From assembly GCA_037443785.1 (NCBI GenBank), contig JBBINR010000012.1:32356-96355 (forward strand): a DNA stretch of 64,000 nt, read 5' to 3'. The DNA is from JAQUOA01 sp037443785. Its GTDB lineage: Bacteria > Bacteroidota > Ignavibacteria > UBA10030 > UBA8401. Under the pieces are notes generated by a model. The model worked only from the letters and a program-made list of their open reading frames with translations. It was not told the DNA's origin and searched no databases. This document shows, piece by piece, positions 1-8,853 of this stretch. The translations under genes were made by a program, and so were the position numbers. The number at the start of each line of letters is the position of its first letter. Positions within the stretch are counted from its first letter, which is position 1.

Positions 1-73
1 GCAGTTGATGTACGCTGATTCCGCTCTCTGAAGAAATGGGGTCTAAATTGCCGTACAATTCTTTTATGTCCAT
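1..73 (-). CDS. N-terminus of an unidentified protein in the chemotaxis operon (partial)
   Basis: An ATG at 73 opens a frame that stays open for 24 codons to the window edge, beginning MDIKELYGNLDPISSESG. It lies 19 bases downstream of the cheY-like stop, on the same strand, so it is probably the next gene of the chemotaxis operon. The ribosome-binding site is weak (GAGA about 8 bases upstream). Too little is visible to assign a family. Confidence 0.5.
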   Translation of the reverse strand, partial: MDIKELYGNLDPISSESGISVHQL

Positions 74-92
74 GACAGTTCTCGCTGTGCTT

Positions 93-482
93 TTAGCCTT
101 TAGTTATCGGAACAAGTTTCATGATTTGATCTAACTTTTCTTTCAACGCCTGAGGGGTAAACGGCTTAACGATATAATTATTCACACGCGCTTGCAATGC
201 TTCAAGAACATCTTCCTTATTCCCCCGGGTCGTGATCATTAATACGGGAAGTTCGCTGAGTGTGCCGGACGATCTGATTGCACGGACCAATTCCAATCCG
301 TTCATCTCCGGCATATTCCAATCTGTAATGACAAAATCAACCGGCTCAGCCTGCAGTTTGCCCAAGGCTTCTTTTCCATCTCCGGCTTCGACAACGGAAT
401 CATACCCGATCGATTTTAATGCATTGACAACAATGCGCCGCATGGTGAGTGAATCGTCAACGACAAGAAATTTTATTGCCAT
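93..482 (-). CDS. cheY: CheY-like single-domain response regulator
   Basis: This is a 129-residue stand-alone receiver with no output domain, expected to carry phosphoryl groups from a chemotaxis kinase (CheA, not in this window) to the flagellar motor or another target. The acidic pair is D9/D10, the phospho-acceptor is D54 in VITDWNMP, and the conserved lysine is K106 in YIVKPF. I start it at the ATG at 482 because AGGAG sits about 6 bases upstream; an upstream in-frame start at 515 would overlap the previous gene and lacks this site. It follows a second CheY-like gene by 20 bases. Which of the two binds the flagellar switch cannot be told from sequence alone. Confidence 0.9.
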   Translation of the reverse strand: MAIKFLVVDDSLTMRRIVVNALKSIGYDSVVEAGDGKEALGKLQAEPVDFVITDWNMPEMNGLELVRAIRSSGTLSELPVLMITTRGNKEDVLEALQARVNNYIVKPFTPQALKEKLDQIMKLVPITKG

Positions 483-502
483 AACTGCTCCTGTTAAACT
501 CG

Positions 503-877
503 TTATTCTGTCCAACTAAGATATTTTGAAACTTCATACTGTACTTTTTCCAAACTGAAGGGCTTGTTCAAGTAGGAATGAATTCCCATCGCCTTGCTCT
601 CCGCTTTCAAAGTATTTTCGGTCAACGAAGTAAGAATGATGATCGGCAGTTCCTTATAATCCGGATTCTCGCGGAGCGTCCGGATCAATTCCATTCCATC
701 CATGTTCGGCATATTTAAATCGGTGATCACAAGATCGATCGGTTCCCGTGGAAGTTTTTCCAATGCATCCATTCCATCTTCTGCCGTTACAACGTGGAAC
801 CCCTGCATGGAAAGCGATACCGAAACAAATTTTCGTACTGTTGACGAATCATCGACAACTAAAATTGACCGGTGCAC
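503..877 (-). CDS. CheY-like single-domain response regulator
   Basis: A 124-residue receiver-only protein with D9/D10, phospho-acceptor D53 (VITDLNMP) and K105 (YLNKPF). I use the GTG start at 877: AAGGAG lies 7 bases upstream and overlaps the stop codon of cheR at 882-884, so the two genes are probably translationally coupled. A longer reading frame extends into cheR but has no ribosome-binding site. It is a paralogue of the next receiver in the operon. Two adjacent CheY-like proteins are common in chemotaxis operons, where one may act as a phosphate sink or adaptor; that role is inference here. Confidence 0.88.
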   Translation of the reverse strand: MHRSILVVDDSSTVRKFVSVSLSMQGFHVVTAEDGMDALEKLPREPIDLVITDLNMPNMDGMELIRTLRENPDYKELPIIILTSLTENTLKAESKAMGIHSYLNKPFSLEKVQYEVSKYLSWTE

Positions 878-881
878 GACC

Positions 882-1763
882 TTACTCCTTTTTATAGGCG
901 ATTGCTTTAGGGAAATTAATAATTTTAAATGCCGTGGAAATCCCGTGAAGCGATTCCGCATAGCCGATGAATAAAAATCCGCCGCGATTGAGACTGTTGT
1001 ACAAATTCGACACAACCTGAACCTTCGATTTGGTGTCAAAATAAATGAGCACGTTGCAGCAAAAGGTAATATCGAAATTGACCATCGTTTTCATTTTTAC
1101 CTGATCGTACAAATTAAGATGGTCAAACCGGACGAAGCGGCGGACGTCATCTTTGACGATAAATTTTCCATCCTCTTTGTGAAAATATTTATCCAGATAC
1201 AGTTTTGGCATATTTCGAACGGAATATTCTCTGTACACTCCGCGTCGCGCTGTTTCCAATACCGAAGGACTGATATCGGTTCCCATGACCTCTAATTCTA
1301 AAGTTGGATATTTAGGCCTAATCTTTTCAAGAAACAGCATTGCAATCGTGTGAGCTTCTTCTCCCGAAGAACTTGCCGCGCTCCATACGCGTATTTTTGA
1401 TCTGCCGTTCGTCCCTTTTACTTTAATAATTTCGGGAATGAGTGTTTTCTCAAAAATTTCAAACTGCGGTTCATTCCTAAAAAAATATGTCTCGTTAATC
1501 GTGATGGCATCATACAAGAATTTTTTTTCTTCGTCCTTTCGGACGCCGAATTTCAGGAATTGCAGATACTCCTCGTATTCATTGATCTTGAGCATTTGCA
1601 GCCGTTTTGAAATTCTGCTTTCAAGAAGATATTTCTTGTTATCCTGAAAATAAATTCCGGTCATTGTATAAATATGATCGCGCAATGCTTTGAACGTAGA
1701 TTCCGACATTGTTTGGATCTTCGGCATCAGCGGTGAGACTATGGTTTGGGGTGCTACGTTCAT
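882..1763 (-). CDS. cheR: Chemotaxis protein methyltransferase CheR
   Basis: This 293-residue protein fits CheR, which transfers methyl groups from S-adenosylmethionine to glutamates in the cytoplasmic bundle of chemoreceptors. The N-terminal helical domain spans about residues 15-75. The Rossmann-type methyltransferase domain follows, with the SAM motif WSAASSSGEEAHT (CheRs more often have ACSTGEE), and ends in the conserved GGFLFIGYAES segment. No C-terminal TPR is present. It lies 18 bases after the HEAT-repeat gene and overlaps the ribosome-binding site of the next receiver. Three MCP substrates lie 5-11 kb upstream. ATGs at codons 13 and 19 are possible alternative starts. Confidence 0.93.
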   Translation of the reverse strand: MNVAPQTIVSPLMPKIQTMSESTFKALRDHIYTMTGIYFQDNKKYLLESRISKRLQMLKINEYEEYLQFLKFGVRKDEEKKFLYDAITINETYFFRNEPQFEIFEKTLIPEIIKVKGTNGRSKIRVWSAASSSGEEAHTIAMLFLEKIRPKYPTLELEVMGTDISPSVLETARRGVYREYSVRNMPKLYLDKYFHKEDGKFIVKDDVRRFVRFDHLNLYDQVKMKTMVNFDITFCCNVLIYFDTKSKVQVVSNLYNSLNRGGFLFIGYAESLHGISTAFKIINFPKAIAYKKE

Positions 1764-1781
1764 AGAAATAGGCTATTGGGA

Positions 1782-3218
1782 TTATTCAATTATTTCAGAA
1801 TTTTCAATTGACATTCCACGCGATTGAAGAATGGAGACAACAAATTCTCTGACAAAATCATTTTCATCGTGCGCAAACTTGGCTAACAAATCGTTGCTTC
1901 GCATATGTGATGCACCGGCTACTTGTTCGAGAAATTGCATCCGAATCCATGGATCGGCGTCTTCTGCCAATTGCGTAAAATATGTCAATGCGCGATCTTG
2001 GTCGAGATAAAATAATGCATCCATAATGTCGATCCGTGTTTCTTCGTCGGCGTCATTCCAGTCTAAGGCAAGATTGTCAAAAAATGTGCTGATGGAATTT
2101 TGTAAATCCTTCATTGTATCGTGGTTGATATCATGAAACCACTGATGCATATTTTCCTGAAGATGTGTCAAAAGGAATTTTAAAATCGTTTTTTTCTGAA
2201 GAGTGTCAGCGTGATCATACTTTTTCGTCAGCATCACAAAGGCTTTTCTTCCATTTCTCAGATTCATTAAAATGAGAGTGTCAATTTCTTCACTCATTCC
2301 AAGCACCTGCAGCAATCGGTCTTCAATTTCATCATCAAGCATGGTCACAAGCGCTTTTGTGGAAGCTGAAACAATTTTTTGATCATCATCATTCAAGGCA
2401 TCAATAAATAAATCTCTAAATTGCTCGAAATCTGATTTAGAAAGAGCATGGCGTTCAATAATTGAAACAAACGCATACAATACGATGTGACGAAGCTTTC
2501 CATCAAACTTTTTGACAAGTTCCAAGACCGACGGCAGTGAAGCTTCTGTACCAACAGCACCAAGCGCTTCCGCAACGGCGAAAGTCACAAGTAGATCTTC
2601 ACCCTGTGGATTTTCTACATCTCGAAGCAGTGCTGCAAGGAAAGTCGACGCGGACGAGTCGCCAATCTTGCCGATCGCCTCAGCGATAACAACGCGTGCA
2701 TAGGGATGACACACATATGCCATGGAGAGATGCGGAATAGCAGAAGCATCGCAAATATTTCCCATCGCTTCGATAGCTGCCACAACGACATTTTCATCTT
2801 GATCACAGAGCATCGGAATGATTTCAGGAAGCGCCCGCCTGTCGCCGATCAATCCGACTGTATCCAAGGCAAGTTTGCGTACATCTTGATTTTCATATTT
2901 AAAATATGGAATCAAGGCGCCGAGAGAATTACTCCCCTTTTTTGCCAAAAGATTCGAAGCTAAATTTCTTGTAACAAAAGAACTGTCCGTAAGATATTCA
3001 ACAATCGCATACGGTACACTGGGGCTCTGAATTTCCAACAATGAACGAGCCGCAGAATCTCGAACACCTTTATCTTTATCCTGAAGTGCAAGAGACAAAA
3101 TAGCAGAAATCATCAAACTCGATGTTGATGACAGATCTTCTGCTGCCTGCCGTCTTTTATCCGCTTGCGGATCGACAAGAAGGGTGGCAATAGACTGTTT
3201 AATTTCTTTTGTCAGCAT
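1782..3218 (-). CDS. HEAT-repeat protein of the chemotaxis operon
   Basis: A 478-residue soluble protein built largely of HEAT-type helical repeats: units such as DKDKGVRDSAARSLLEI, NQDVRKLALDTVGLIGD and DENVVVAAIEAMGNI recur about every 31-38 residues over residues 35-290. The C-terminal third is more divergent, with at least two further repeats near the end (DPWIRMQFLEQ, DENDFVREFVV). HEAT solenoids are protein-binding scaffolds and no catalytic motif is visible. It sits between a stand-alone receiver (13 bases upstream) and cheR (18 bases downstream), so it is presumably co-expressed with chemotaxis proteins and may bind a receiver or receptor array. That role is inference. Confidence 0.82.
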   Translation of the reverse strand: MLTKEIKQSIATLLVDPQADKRRQAAEDLSSTSSLMISAILSLALQDKDKGVRDSAARSLLEIQSPSVPYAIVEYLTDSSFVTRNLASNLLAKKGSNSLGALIPYFKYENQDVRKLALDTVGLIGDRRALPEIIPMLCDQDENVVVAAIEAMGNICDASAIPHLSMAYVCHPYARVVIAEAIGKIGDSSASTFLAALLRDVENPQGEDLLVTFAVAEALGAVGTEASLPSVLELVKKFDGKLRHIVLYAFVSIIERHALSKSDFEQFRDLFIDALNDDDQKIVSASTKALVTMLDDEIEDRLLQVLGMSEEIDTLILMNLRNGRKAFVMLTKKYDHADTLQKKTILKFLLTHLQENMHQWFHDINHDTMKDLQNSISTFFDNLALDWNDADEETRIDIMDALFYLDQDRALTYFTQLAEDADPWIRMQFLEQVAGASHMRSNDLLAKFAHDENDFVREFVVSILQSRGMSIENSEIIE

Positions 3219-3231
3219 AGAGAATCCATGA

Positions 3232-3624
3232 TTACGAAACAGCCGGGACCTTCGCCGAAATTAATTTTTGAATTTTAATTACACGTTCATTGACTTGTTT
3301 ATTAGTGAACGGCTTAAGCAAATAATCGGTAACGCCGAGTGAAATGACACGGGCAACAATCTCTTTATCGCTTATCGCGGAAGTTACGACCACTGGAACT
3401 GAATTTTTATTCATTGTGTGCGTTATCTTCTGTAATACTTCGATACCATTCATTAATGGCATCCACAAATCGAGAAAAATAGCATCGGGAGATTCATTTT
3501 CTATTTTTGTCAAACCTTCAAGACCGTTTTTTGCTTCGATAACATTGCAACACAGCAGTTTTTCGATTATCCGCCGCAATAAAATCCGTTGAGTATCGTC
3601 GTCTTCGACAATAAGAATTCGCAT
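3232..3624 (-). CDS. Single-domain response regulator
   Basis: A 130-residue receiver with the acidic cluster EDDD (7-10), phospho-acceptor D52 (IFLDLWMP) and K104 (YLLKPF). No output domain is present. A strong GGGAGGTG ribosome-binding site lies just before the ATG at 3624. It is the second gene of an operon-like run reading small CxxC protein, this receiver, HEAT protein, cheR, receiver, cheY. It is more distant from the two CheY-like proteins downstream than they are from each other, so it may signal to the adjacent HEAT protein instead of the motor (inference). Confidence 0.88.
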   Translation of the reverse strand: MRILIVEDDDTQRILLRRIIEKLLCCNVIEAKNGLEGLTKIENESPDAIFLDLWMPLMNGIEVLQKITHTMNKNSVPVVVTSAISDKEIVARVISLGVTDYLLKPFTNKQVNERVIKIQKLISAKVPAVS

Positions 3625-3646
3625 TACACCTCCCCCGTTTGTAGGC

Positions 3647-3853
3647 TTAATGTTTTTTAATACTTGCTAACTGTGGAGACACATAAAAGGAACAGTGTTT
3701 GAAATGCAGCACTCCTTTGTCATCCCATCGATGTCCGCATTTATAGCATTTCTCCCCCTTATAATCTATTGAAAAGAGAAAATTTGCGTACGGTAACAGT
3801 GATACTTTTGCTTCCGGCAGAATTTTTGTTTTTATCGCCTGATGATGCCTCAT
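3647..3853 (-). CDS. Small CxxC/His protein heading the chemotaxis operon
   Basis: A 68-residue protein with CYKCGHRWDD near the middle and a following HFKHC segment. This arrangement could bind zinc as a short ribbon. The start at 3853 is supported by AGGAGG 6 bases upstream. It is the first gene of the cheR/cheY operon, 22 bases before a receiver. A second small protein of similar design (CPLCNKVW, then HRQKTC) lies immediately upstream of cheW at 11923-12150. I do not recognise the family. Confidence 0.65.
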   Translation of the reverse strand: MRHHQAIKTKILPEAKVSLLPYANFLFSIDYKGEKCYKCGHRWDDKGVLHFKHCSFYVSPQLASIKKH

Positions 3854-3998
3854 CGTTGCCTCCTGTGCTGCGAATCTAATTACACAAATTATGCCAATGT
3901 AAACGAGCAGAATGAGTAACTTTTTAATCGAAATGGAATAGGAAAAAATATTGGAGAATGTTCTAGTGCAGAATATTGGACAGGTGTATTAAAATCGT

Positions 3999-5315
3999 CT
4001 AGAAATTAATTCCAGTCCGAAATCCTGAAACGAATGCGTTGGGAATCGACGGATTTGCACCAGGTTTTACAATATACTGAAGATCGAATTGAAGAGTGAG
4101 CCACTGAGTGATATTTGCAGAGTAGGTGAACTCGTGTGTTGTTTCATTTTCTGAAATCGGTTTATCACAAAATTTATTCAATTTCTTAAAATCATATCCT
4201 GTTTTTGCGATGGCAACGGCATAACCAACTTTGTCTCCGTCCCTTCCAGGAATTAGTCCATTATAAACAAAACCGCATCCAAGATGCGAATCGAAAAGAT
4301 TAATGTGATGATTTGTCCATCCAATTCGCAAAAATATGTTTAAACCATCATCAGAGTGTTCCGATTCATTCAATACACGCTGGTCAACCAGTGCATAAAC
4401 TCCAAAATTATCTTTCCGCTCTCTGTAAGTTTCGAGACCGTCAACAGAACAAATATCGACGAATCTTCCTGTGTAAAACCAAAGACCCACTGAATATTTT
4501 ACTTCGTCAAGTCGTTCATACGAAAATTCTGTAACATCAAGTAATCCATCTCTTGTTGAAAGTGAAATGCCAAATTTTGAATGATCGTTGGGAGCTCCGG
4601 GGACACCATCCAAAATAACTGCTGCGATAGAGAATTCATTATCACTGGAGAACCGTGCACGAAATGCGAGAGATGTATTGGGAAAGATTGATGGACCGCC
4701 GAGACCAGTTTGCCCAAGGTCAATTCCAATACCATGAGAACTGTTGAGAAATAATAATGAAGTTGGCGTCACATAAAATTCGGAATTGAGATCGAACAAG
4801 CCGAACAGGAGCGAAATTTTATCGTCAAAAAAATTTTTTTGGACCCAAAACTCAAATACTTTTTCAAGAGAATATGCTTCAATATTACTGACCTTCTGAA
4901 AATCACCGACATAATTACTAATGCTTTTTCCATTATTTCCTAGAAAATGAATAAAGAGAGAACTTCCTGCAATTCCTGCATTTTTTTCAAGATCAATTTC
5001 CGATGTCAAATCGATGTTTGACAAGATCACCGTTTTTTTTTCCAGACCACCAGACATGTTTCGAAGAAAATCTGATTTCAAAGAGAAACCGATTGGAAAA
5101 CTGTTTTCATTTTGCACAACCAATTGATCTTCGGAAATTTGTTGATCTTGCAATTCACTTCCCACGCTTACTGCGTAGGTTGCATTGGTATCCACAATAG
5201 AAGGGTATTGTCCCGTTTCGAATATTTGAGAATCCTGTACAAGAGGAAATGTGAACACTGGGATGAAGGGACTAGTAAAAATGATTGTTGCTATTGTGTG
5301 TAATCGAAAGAACAT
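3999..5315 (-). CDS. OprB-like carbohydrate-selective outer-membrane porin
   Basis: A 438-residue protein with an N-terminal hydrophobic export signal (about residues 5-24), then many alternating amphipathic strands typical of an outer-membrane beta-barrel. The closing segment, with PGANPSIPNAFVSGFRTGINF ending in Phe, matches the last strand of OprB-type porins, which let sugars and other small solutes cross the outer membrane. Cysteines are few. It stands alone between the chemotaxis operon and an MCP gene. The upstream ribosome-binding site is weak, and a 12-base palindrome lies 35 bases upstream of the start. The substrate cannot be predicted. Confidence 0.75.
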   Translation of the reverse strand: MFFRLHTIATIIFTSPFIPVFTFPLVQDSQIFETGQYPSIVDTNATYAVSVGSELQDQQISEDQLVVQNENSFPIGFSLKSDFLRNMSGGLEKKTVILSNIDLTSEIDLEKNAGIAGSSLFIHFLGNNGKSISNYVGDFQKVSNIEAYSLEKVFEFWVQKNFFDDKISLLFGLFDLNSEFYVTPTSLLFLNSSHGIGIDLGQTGLGGPSIFPNTSLAFRARFSSDNEFSIAAVILDGVPGAPNDHSKFGISLSTRDGLLDVTEFSYERLDEVKYSVGLWFYTGRFVDICSVDGLETYRERKDNFGVYALVDQRVLNESEHSDDGLNIFLRIGWTNHHINLFDSHLGCGFVYNGLIPGRDGDKVGYAVAIAKTGYDFKKLNKFCDKPISENETTHEFTYSANITQWLTLQFDLQYIVKPGANPSIPNAFVSGFRTGINF

Positions 5316-5349
5316 ATTTCACACGTTCCATTCTTTCATTCCATAGATC

Positions 5350-5361
5350 GATGATATCATC
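5350..5361. promoter_or_regulatory. 12-base perfect palindrome upstream of the porin gene
   Basis: GATGATATCATC is its own reverse complement and lies 35 bases upstream of the porin start, in a 92-base gap. It could be a regulator-binding site, but a palindrome this short can arise by chance in AT-rich spacer DNA. Confidence 0.25.
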
Positions 5362-5407
5362 TCACGCGTTTTTCCCGAATAGAGATGACGAAAATTAAAA
5401 TGACGTT

Positions 5408-7123
5408 TTATACCTCAATCAGTGATCCATTTTTTGATACAGTTTTTTGTGCTCCATTGCTTTTATGCAAAAACGTGGACGAATGATTCCCATTCATGGC
5501 TGACTGTGTTGAGGCATCGTTTCTTCGAGCATCCAATAAAAATTTGGCAAGAATCTTTTGAAGGTTTTCTGTGAGTTTATTCAGGTCTTCTGAAGTTCGT
5601 GCAATTTGTTGGATTCCGGCCGCGCTTTCTTGAGTTACCGAACTAATCGCAACAACGTTCTTTGAAATTTGCGATGATGTTTTTGATTGTTGCTCACTGG
5701 TTGTTGCAATTTGCCCAACCATATCTGAAATATTCTGGGCATTCGTAACAATATTATGCAACATTGATCCTGCCTGTTCCGCCAATTCGATTCCTTTGCT
5801 TACCTCTTTGGTCCCTTTATTCATCGAGTCAACTGCATGATGGGTATCGACTTGAATCTTATGGATCATATCAGAAATTTCTTTCGTCGCTTTCGATGTT
5901 CGTTCAGCAAGTTTACGGACTTCATCGGCAACAACAGCAAATCCGCGCCCTTGTTCGCCGGCTCGCGCCGCTTCAATAGCCGCATTCAACGCTAATAAAT
6001 TTGTCTGATCAGCAATATCGTCGATCACTTCGATAATTTCTCCGATCTTATCGCTCGATGCCCCCAATATTTTTACCTGTTCAGCAGACTGGTTGACAAC
6101 ATCGGCAATTCGTTTCATGCCGGTAATGGTTTGATTTACAACATCCCCTCCATGTTTGGCTTCGTCGCGCGCATTATTTGACCCATCGGCAACTTTCCGA
6201 ATATTCGCATTTGCCTCGGTAAGAGTGCTTGTCATTTCCTCCACAGCAGAAGCAACTTCAGCAGTTTGAGCACTTTGTTCCTGCGACCCTGCTGCCATTT
6301 GTTCCGTCGTAGAACTGATTTCTGTCGATGCCGACGAAACGGCATTGGCTGAATCACCGACTTCATGAATCAATACGCGAAGTGAATCAATCATTTTTTT
6401 ATATGCCCGCGCTAACCGCCCGATTTCATCGTCATCGTGTAATTTTCTTTCTACTTCTTTAGTTTCATACGATCGGAGATCTCCCATTGCAATTTTTTCA
6501 GATTGATCGACAATTTCTCCAATAGGAGTCGTAATAACTCTTCTGACGAGATAACGGATGAGCAAAATAATGACACCGACACAAACTAAACCGGCAATAA
6601 TCGTCAGCCCTTTAGTGGACGCTTCCTGTTGGTGTAATTCTTGAAGCGAGCCGGAAACACCAAACACGGCAACAAGATCACCGATTTTTTTTGAACCAAA
6701 AATATTTATCCCCGATTCATTATGACACGTACTGCATTCCGTTTGAATGCGGGCGGGCACATAAATTGCGAGCATTGCCGTGTCATGCTCGATAAATTTT
6801 CTTTCAATGAATGATAATGATGGATTATGCGTAATGGCATCAACGGCTTCGCGCTCAATTGGCAACAGATCGCTATTATTATCGATCACGATTCGGTGGA
6901 ATTTCCAACCAAGATGCTGTGCATCTTCCTCAGCGGCTGAATGAATCATTGATGTAGAACTATGCGCCAATAAAAAAAGGCGGTCCCGAAATCCCTTTTC
7001 CGCCATTGCTGTTTGTGTTATGGCAGAATACCATCCGGAAGAAAAAATCACCATCGCAACAACAACAGCCGGTATTAAGAATAGTTTTTGTTGTATGCTC
7101 ATCGTATTGATAAAACGTTTCAT
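5408..7123 (-). CDS. Methyl-accepting chemotaxis protein with a c-type haem motif in the periplasmic sensor
   Basis: A 571-residue transmembrane chemoreceptor. TM1 is about residues 13-35 and TM2 about 172-191. They flank a periplasmic domain of roughly 135 residues containing C130-S-T-C133-H134, a canonical CxxCH covalent haem c site, so the sensor may read redox state, oxygen or NO. A HAMP domain follows (about 192-250), then the MCP signalling bundle with the hairpin tip DDIADQTNLLALNAAIEAA. The C-terminus ends with a flexible linker and the tail KTVSKNGSLIEV, shared with the two MCPs upstream. Start: GAGAGG 7 bases before the ATG at 7123. Haem attachment would need a cytochrome c maturation system encoded elsewhere. 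Confidence 0.92.
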   Translation of the reverse strand: MKRFINTMSIQQKLFLIPAVVVAMVIFSSGWYSAITQTAMAEKGFRDRLFLLAHSSTSMIHSAAEEDAQHLGWKFHRIVIDNNSDLLPIEREAVDAITHNPSLSFIERKFIEHDTAMLAIYVPARIQTECSTCHNESGINIFGSKKIGDLVAVFGVSGSLQELHQQEASTKGLTIIAGLVCVGVIILLIRYLVRRVITTPIGEIVDQSEKIAMGDLRSYETKEVERKLHDDDEIGRLARAYKKMIDSLRVLIHEVGDSANAVSSASTEISSTTEQMAAGSQEQSAQTAEVASAVEEMTSTLTEANANIRKVADGSNNARDEAKHGGDVVNQTITGMKRIADVVNQSAEQVKILGASSDKIGEIIEVIDDIADQTNLLALNAAIEAARAGEQGRGFAVVADEVRKLAERTSKATKEISDMIHKIQVDTHHAVDSMNKGTKEVSKGIELAEQAGSMLHNIVTNAQNISDMVGQIATTSEQQSKTSSQISKNVVAISSVTQESAAGIQQIARTSEDLNKLTENLQKILAKFLLDARRNDASTQSAMNGNHSSTFLHKSNGAQKTVSKNGSLIEV

Positions 7124-7206
7124 AGCGTTACCTCTCTTACGACGTATACCGAAATTTTTGAGTTATGAACAGCCATTATTCAGTTTAGAGTTTTATTTAT
7201 TCCATA

Positions 7207-8844
7207 TTATTGTTCAACTAAATGCCCATTCGTGGAAACTGCCTTTGTAGATTTCTGCTCACGATAGGAATGGTACGGGTGAGTCTCTACGGAACGATGT
7301 TCGCCTTCCAAATTGAATTGCTTGAGCAGCTCTTGAAGCGTATCAGTCAACCTGTTAAGATCTTCTGCTGTCTTTGCAATTTGTTGAACTCCACTGGCAC
7401 TTTCTTGCGTTACGGTGTTAATGGCTTCAATATTTTTACTAATCTGTTCGGATGCGGTATATTGTTCATCGCTTGATGCAGCAATCTGTGCAACCATCTC
7501 TGAAACATTCTGAGCATTTCCAACAATACTTTGAAGCATTTCTCCTGCTTCCTCTGCCAATGAAATCCCTTTTCCTACTTCTTGCGTCCCTTTTTCCATT
7601 GACGAAACGGCTTGCACTGTATCTGATTGGATTTGTCGAATCATCGAGGCAATTTCTTTTGTCGCTTTGGTTGTTCGTTCGGCAAGTTTACGCACTTCAT
7701 CGGCCACAACGGCAAATCCGCGCCCTTGCTCTCCGGCTCGTGCCGCTTCAATTGCCGCATTCAACGCAAGTAAATTTGTTTGATCGGCAATATCATCGAT
7801 GACACCGATAATTTCGCCAATCTTGTCACTGGAGGATCCGAGGATTTTTACTTGATCCGCTGATTGATTAACAACTTCTGCAATCCGCTGCATTCCCTTA
7901 ATCGTCTCATTAACAACCTCTCCGCCTTGCTGTGCGTTATCTTTTGCCTGTTTTGCCCCGTCGGCAACTTTTCTGATATTGCTATTTGTTTCTGCCAATG
8001 TTTTTGTCATTTGATCAACTGCTGTTGCAACTTCACTTGTTTGCGAACTCTGTTCTTGTGCCCCTGCTGCCATTTCTTCCGTTGAAGAACTAATTTGTGT
8101 GCTGGCACTCGCCACGGCGGCCGATGATTCCGACACTTGGACAAGGGTATCTTTGATGGAACTGACAAACGTATCGAATGTTCGCTGCAACTCTCCGACT
8201 TCATCTTGTACGGAACTATGAAACGACGATTTCAAATCGGCATTGCGAATAACATCGGTCACTTCTTGCAGCGGATTGATCACAGTTTTTTGCAGGATAA
8301 ACCTCAAAACGAAAGTGCCAATGCCAAGTAAGAGAAATGCAAATCCCAATGACCAAAACATCGTATTTCTCTGATTGCTGTATAACTGTTCTTTCGATGT
8401 TCCGACCACAACAAATCCCACAATTGCGCTCCCCTCTTCCCGTGCAAAGACAGGATGAAACGATAATTGAACAGTAGAACCCTCTGCTGTTTTCGATTCC
8501 GCCGCAAACGATGTTTTTGCCTGCTTTACTGATTGCAAAATATCGTTATTTGTCAATGCTCCTTTTGTGGAAATGATATTTCCTTGCTCATCTAAAAAAC
8601 TTACAAATTGAACTTCTTTTTCTCCGCCGATAATATCCATAGCCTTTTCTAGCTGCGACGGATCTTTCATTAATACACCAAGTTTACCGACGCTTGCCAT
8701 ATTGCCGGCAAGACTGATTCCACGTTTTTCAAATTGCTCGACGGCAAGACCGCCGATAAACCATATATACACGATACTCAACCCTGCTGTGAGAACAAGA
8801 ATTAGCAGGACAACCGGTAGTAGAATTTTTGTCCTTAATTTCAT
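7207..8844 (-). CDS. Methyl-accepting chemotaxis protein, CACHE-like periplasmic sensor
   Basis: A 545-residue chemoreceptor. TM1 is about residues 8-30 and TM2 about 160-182. Between them is a domain of about 130 residues with the pattern VQFVSFLDEQGNIISTKG, reminiscent of a single-CACHE/PAS-like fold; the ligand is unknown. HAMP, the signalling bundle with the conserved tip DQTNLLALNAAIEAARAGEQ, and the tail KAVSTNGHLVEQ follow. The start has AGGGG 6 bases upstream. Only 9 bases separate it from the preceding periplasmic-protein gene (8854-9405), so that protein may feed a signal to this receptor (inference). Its signalling domain is close to those of the neighbouring MCPs, pointing to local duplication with sensor exchange. 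Confidence 0.92.
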   Translation of the reverse strand: MKLRTKILLPVVLLILVLTAGLSIVYIWFIGGLAVEQFEKRGISLAGNMASVGKLGVLMKDPSQLEKAMDIIGGEKEVQFVSFLDEQGNIISTKGALTNNDILQSVKQAKTSFAAESKTAEGSTVQLSFHPVFAREEGSAIVGFVVVGTSKEQLYSNQRNTMFWSLGFAFLLLGIGTFVLRFILQKTVINPLQEVTDVIRNADLKSSFHSSVQDEVGELQRTFDTFVSSIKDTLVQVSESSAAVASASTQISSSTEEMAAGAQEQSSQTSEVATAVDQMTKTLAETNSNIRKVADGAKQAKDNAQQGGEVVNETIKGMQRIAEVVNQSADQVKILGSSSDKIGEIIGVIDDIADQTNLLALNAAIEAARAGEQGRGFAVVADEVRKLAERTTKATKEIASMIRQIQSDTVQAVSSMEKGTQEVGKGISLAEEAGEMLQSIVGNAQNVSEMVAQIAASSDEQYTASEQISKNIEAINTVTQESASGVQQIAKTAEDLNRLTDTLQELLKQFNLEGEHRSVETHPYHSYREQKSTKAVSTNGHLVEQ

Positions 8845-8853
8845 AAAAGCCCC

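Noticed and set aside
503..1039. A longer reading (178 codons) of the receiver gene that overlaps cheR
   Set aside because: The extra 54 residues are cheR in another frame; the GTG at 877 has a proper ribosome-binding site and the normal receiver N-terminus.
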